DNA from: DASYYE01 sp035946955
GTDB lineage: Bacteria; Actinomycetota; Actinomycetes; Streptosporangiales; Streptosporangiaceae
DNA: 5,706 nucleotides
Assembly: GCA_035946955.1 (NCBI GenBank)
Contig: DASYYE010000386.1
Location: 1-5,706 of the forward strand
Reading direction: 5' to 3'
A program made the position numbers and the translations under genes. Below the pieces are notes generated by a model. It was given only the letters and a program-made list of their open reading frames with translations, was not told the origin of the DNA and did no database searches. Position 1 is the stretch's first letter, and every line of letters starts with the position of its first letter. Shown piece after piece: positions 5,550 to 5,706 of the stretch.

Positions 5550-5706
5550 AACCACCTCATGACCAAGGGTTCAGGCGGGGGCAAGCCCAGTCGCTGACCT
5601 GGCGCTCGCGGCGGCCTGCTGGCAGCCGCCGGGACGCGCCCGGCAAGCCTATGGCAGCGCAACGATAACGCCCGAAGGCCCACCGTAACAGAGCAAGGGG
5701 GTGCGT
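5550..5706. other. Non-coding region upstream of the GMC gene, with overlapping GC-rich inverted repeats
   Basis: CGGCGGC (5609-5615) pairs with GCCGCCG (5625-5631). A second repeat, GCCGGG (5628-5633) with CCCGGC (5639-5644), shares four bases with it, so the two hairpins exclude each other. No convincing -35/-10 pair was found. Two minus-strand frames stay open to the window edge, but they contain TTA or ATA codons and poor third-position GC, so they are probably not coding. Confidence 0.5.

Noticed and set aside
5534..5560. 8-codon ORF (MRWLCTTM) overlapping the GMC start, as a possible leader peptide
   Set aside because: It has no Shine-Dalgarno site of its own and runs out of frame into the GMC coding region; actinobacterial Cys leader peptides lie upstream, not over the start.
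5557..5706. Open minus-strand frame from the right edge ending at TGA just before the GMC start, as the 3' end of an upstream gene
   Set aside because: It contains TTA and ATA codons, has low third-position GC and an Arg-rich sequence with no recognisable domain; a second frame is equally open. A real gene end cannot be fully excluded without the flanking DNA.

Overview
The window is high-GC DNA with strongly G/C-biased third codon positions and GC-rich terminator hairpins that lack T-tracts. One gene starts with GTG and TTA codons are almost absent. Together with the best family matches (a stand-alone RibD C-terminal-type reductase and an Rv1279-like GMC flavoprotein), this points to an actinobacterial chromosome. 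Nothing seen identifies the genus.

Layout, left to right. (1) 1-300, minus: N-terminal 100 residues of a RibD_C/dihydrofolate-reductase-like pyrimidine reductase, cut by the window edge. (2) 301-431: divergent intergenic region with a perfect 9-bp inverted repeat. (3) 432-1949, plus: complete NAD(P)+-dependent aldehyde dehydrogenase of 505 aa with all catalytic residues. (4) 1950-1993: perfect 19-bp stem, a bidirectional terminator between two convergent genes. (5) 2012-3589, minus: secreted, cysteine-rich right-handed parallel beta-helix protein of 525 aa and unknown function. (6) 3590-3899: long non-coding leader holding a near-palindromic operator candidate inside a possible promoter, four copies of an octamer, and hairpins. 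(7) 3900-5549 (or 5555), minus: complete GMC flavin oxidoreductase of about 550 aa (choline-dehydrogenase-like, substrate unknown). (8) 5550-5706: non-coding upstream region with GC-rich inverted repeats.

The GMC enzyme (alcohol to aldehyde) and the aldehyde dehydrogenase (aldehyde to acid) could act in sequence, as BetA/BetB do for choline. They are on opposite strands and separated by the beta-helix gene, so this link is only inference. No transposon, CRISPR array, tRNA or rRNA was seen. The most distinctive item is the beta-helix protein. Its 16 cysteines fall into eight apparent pairs, it carries two kinds of internally repeated Cys-containing motif, and it has the only in-frame TTA codon noticed in the window.
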